13,983 bases of DNA from Parcubacteria group bacterium (GTDB taxonomy: Bacteria > Patescibacteriota > Minisyncoccia > UBA6257 > JACRHW01): contig JACRHX010000011.1 of assembly GCA_016211955.1 (NCBI GenBank), positions 1 to 13,983 of the forward strand, in the 5' to 3' direction. The notes under the pieces are model-generated. The model was given only the letters and a program-made list of their open reading frames with translations. It did no database searches and had not been told where the DNA came from. The stretch's first letter is position 1, and each line of letters begins with the position of its first letter. Of the stretch, positions 13,147 through 13,983 are shown in pieces. The position numbers and the translations under genes are program-made.

Positions 13147-13749
13147 TTACACCGCGTTAGGGTCGGTAAAAATTATTTTAACTGTTTTTCCTATGATCTT
13201 AAGATCTATGGTAAATGATTGGTGAGTAAGATATTGGCTGTCAAGTCGTAGTTCCTCAAGAAAGGGAAGCCCGGAGGCGCCATTCACCTGGGAAAGACCA
13301 GTAACTCCTGCTTTTGCGAAGACGATATGTTTAAATTCTTCTGGGTAGTGTTCGATCTCCTCTGGTTCGTGTGCTCTTGGACCAACAAGAGTAAGCTCAC
13401 CACGAAGTACGTTGATAAGTTGTGGAAATTCATCAATGCGAAATTTTCTTAATATTTTCCCCGTCTTCGTAAGTCGCGGATCATTCGTTATTTTAAAAAA
13501 GGGACCATCGCTTCGTTCATTAAGATGAAGGAGATCCTTTTTCATCTCATGCGCGTTATGAACCATTGTTCTAAACTTATAAATAAGAAATGGTTTCCCC
13601 CCACTTATTCTTTTTATTTTTACAAGAGAAGGTCCCCTGCTTTCTAGTTGAATAATAGCTACGATACAGGGCCAAAGCGGCGCAATACAGGTAAGACCAA
13701 TACATGCACCAATAATATCGAGTGAACGCTTAAGAAGTTGAGGATACAT
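13147..13749 (-). CDS. Monotopic phosphoglycosyl transferase (bacterial sugar transferase, PglC-like)
   Basis: This enzyme is expected to move a sugar-phosphate from a UDP-sugar to undecaprenyl phosphate, the priming step of glycan assembly. At 200 aa it is a minimal catalytic form. Residues 8-35 are the re-entrant membrane helix with its prolines (P24, P27), followed by SRGP and the KFRTM motif (58-62). The catalytic Asp-Glu pair is D106/E107 in RIDEFPQLINVLRGE, then LVGPRAHEPEEI and the C-terminal AGVTGLSQVNG. The segment before KFRTM (KIKRISGGKP) departs slightly from the usual RVG pattern. It is the first gene of the leftward glycan array. An in-frame TAA four codons upstream fixes the start closely. 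The sugar could be a hexose or N-acetylhexosamine; I cannot tell which. Confidence 0.93.
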   Translation of the reverse strand: MYPQLLKRSLDIIGACIGLTCIAPLWPCIVAIIQLESRGPSLVKIKRISGGKPFLIYKFRTMVHNAHEMKKDLLHLNERSDGPFFKITNDPRLTKTGKILRKFRIDEFPQLINVLRGELTLVGPRAHEPEEIEHYPEEFKHIVFAKAGVTGLSQVNGASGLPFLEELRLDSQYLTHQSFTIDLKIIGKTVKIIFTDPNAV

Positions 13750-13755
13750 CTTTCT

Positions 13756-13784
13756 ATTTTAGTGTGTTTACTTCTACAAAACAA
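13756..13784 (-). promoter_or_regulatory. Likely promoter of the glycan array
   Basis: On the minus strand, TTGTTT (13779-13784) and TAAAAT (13756-13761) are 17 bases apart. Transcription would begin at or within a base or two of the ATG at 13749, giving a leaderless mRNA, which agrees with the missing SD. Confidence 0.45.
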
Positions 13785-13906
13785 TTGACGGTATTACATT
13801 CTTGATCTTTGGTGTATTGTTCACACCATTCCCCCGCCGGAAGTATCATCTCACAACTCTGAGTTAAAAAATAGATAGTGCCTCTGGTGTATCGAAGGCC
13901 TACCAT

Positions 13907-13966
13907 TCAGCCGGAGGCTGATCCACCTCTGGCGGAAAGGAAACCCTTTCCTTCGACAGGCTCAGG
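13907..13966. repeat. Cluster of small hairpins with CTTCGACAGGCTCAGG repeat
   Basis: Three hairpins lie end to end: TCAGCC/GGCTGA (13907-13921), TCCACC/GGCGGA with one mismatch (13922-13936) and AAGGAAA/TTTCCTT (13937-13953). They run into CCTTCGACAGGCTCAGG (13950-13966), a relative of the repeat at 1020-1036; another CTCAGG follows near the window end. The rest of the 234-base stretch after the sugar transferase start holds only the promoter-like site and a weak TGGTGT/ACACCA stem (13810-13828). No gene is visible there. Confidence 0.65.
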
Positions 13967-13983
13967 ATAAACTAGCTCAGGGA

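Overview
The window looks like a chromosome segment from a Patescibacteria/CPR bacterium, most likely of the Parcubacteria (Paceibacteria) type. I infer this from four things seen in the sequence: an AT-rich, tightly packed layout, start sites mostly without Shine-Dalgarno (SD) sequences, a short alanyl-tRNA synthetase that ends right after its editing domain, and surface-protein families common in that group (a membrane-anchored baseplate-J-like protein and a DUF4012 protein). All three stop codons end genes here (TAG ends the FecR and cyclase genes, TGA one glycosyltransferase), so the standard bacterial code applies. I see no tRNA, rRNA, CRISPR array or transposase.

Left part (1-1700): the N-terminal 262 codons of a membrane-anchored, baseplate-J-like protein run leftward off the window. 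A 350-base gap follows, holding two different inverted-repeat elements. Then come two small rightward genes of unknown function (87 and 73 codons), the only genes in the window with strong SD sequences, closed by an intrinsic terminator.

Centre left (1700-5235): a rightward three-gene unit encodes a membrane-anchored FKBP prolyl isomerase, a membrane-anchored FecR-domain protein with an Ig-like C-terminus, and a CHASE2-domain class III adenylate cyclase. The gaps are 4 and 10 bases. Together they look like an envelope-sensing cAMP signalling module.

Right part (5330-13749): a long leftward array runs, in transcription order, phosphoglycosyl transferase, GT4 glycosyltransferase, GT4 glycosyltransferase, DUF4012 protein (split by one in-frame TAG), MurJ-like flippase and AlaS. 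The first five fit a pathway that primes, extends and flips a lipid-linked surface glycan; AlaS is an appended housekeeping gene. The right edge is a cluster of small hairpins related to repeats at the left end.

Most notable: (i) two copies of a hairpin element whose proximal arm carries the start codon (of the J-like gene and of alaS), with two compensatory base-pair changes between copies; (ii) the FKBP-FecR-CHASE2 cyclase unit; (iii) the in-frame TAG in the DUF4012 gene; (iv) the two strong-SD small genes; (v) a MurJ lacking several charged residues essential in E. coli MurJ.
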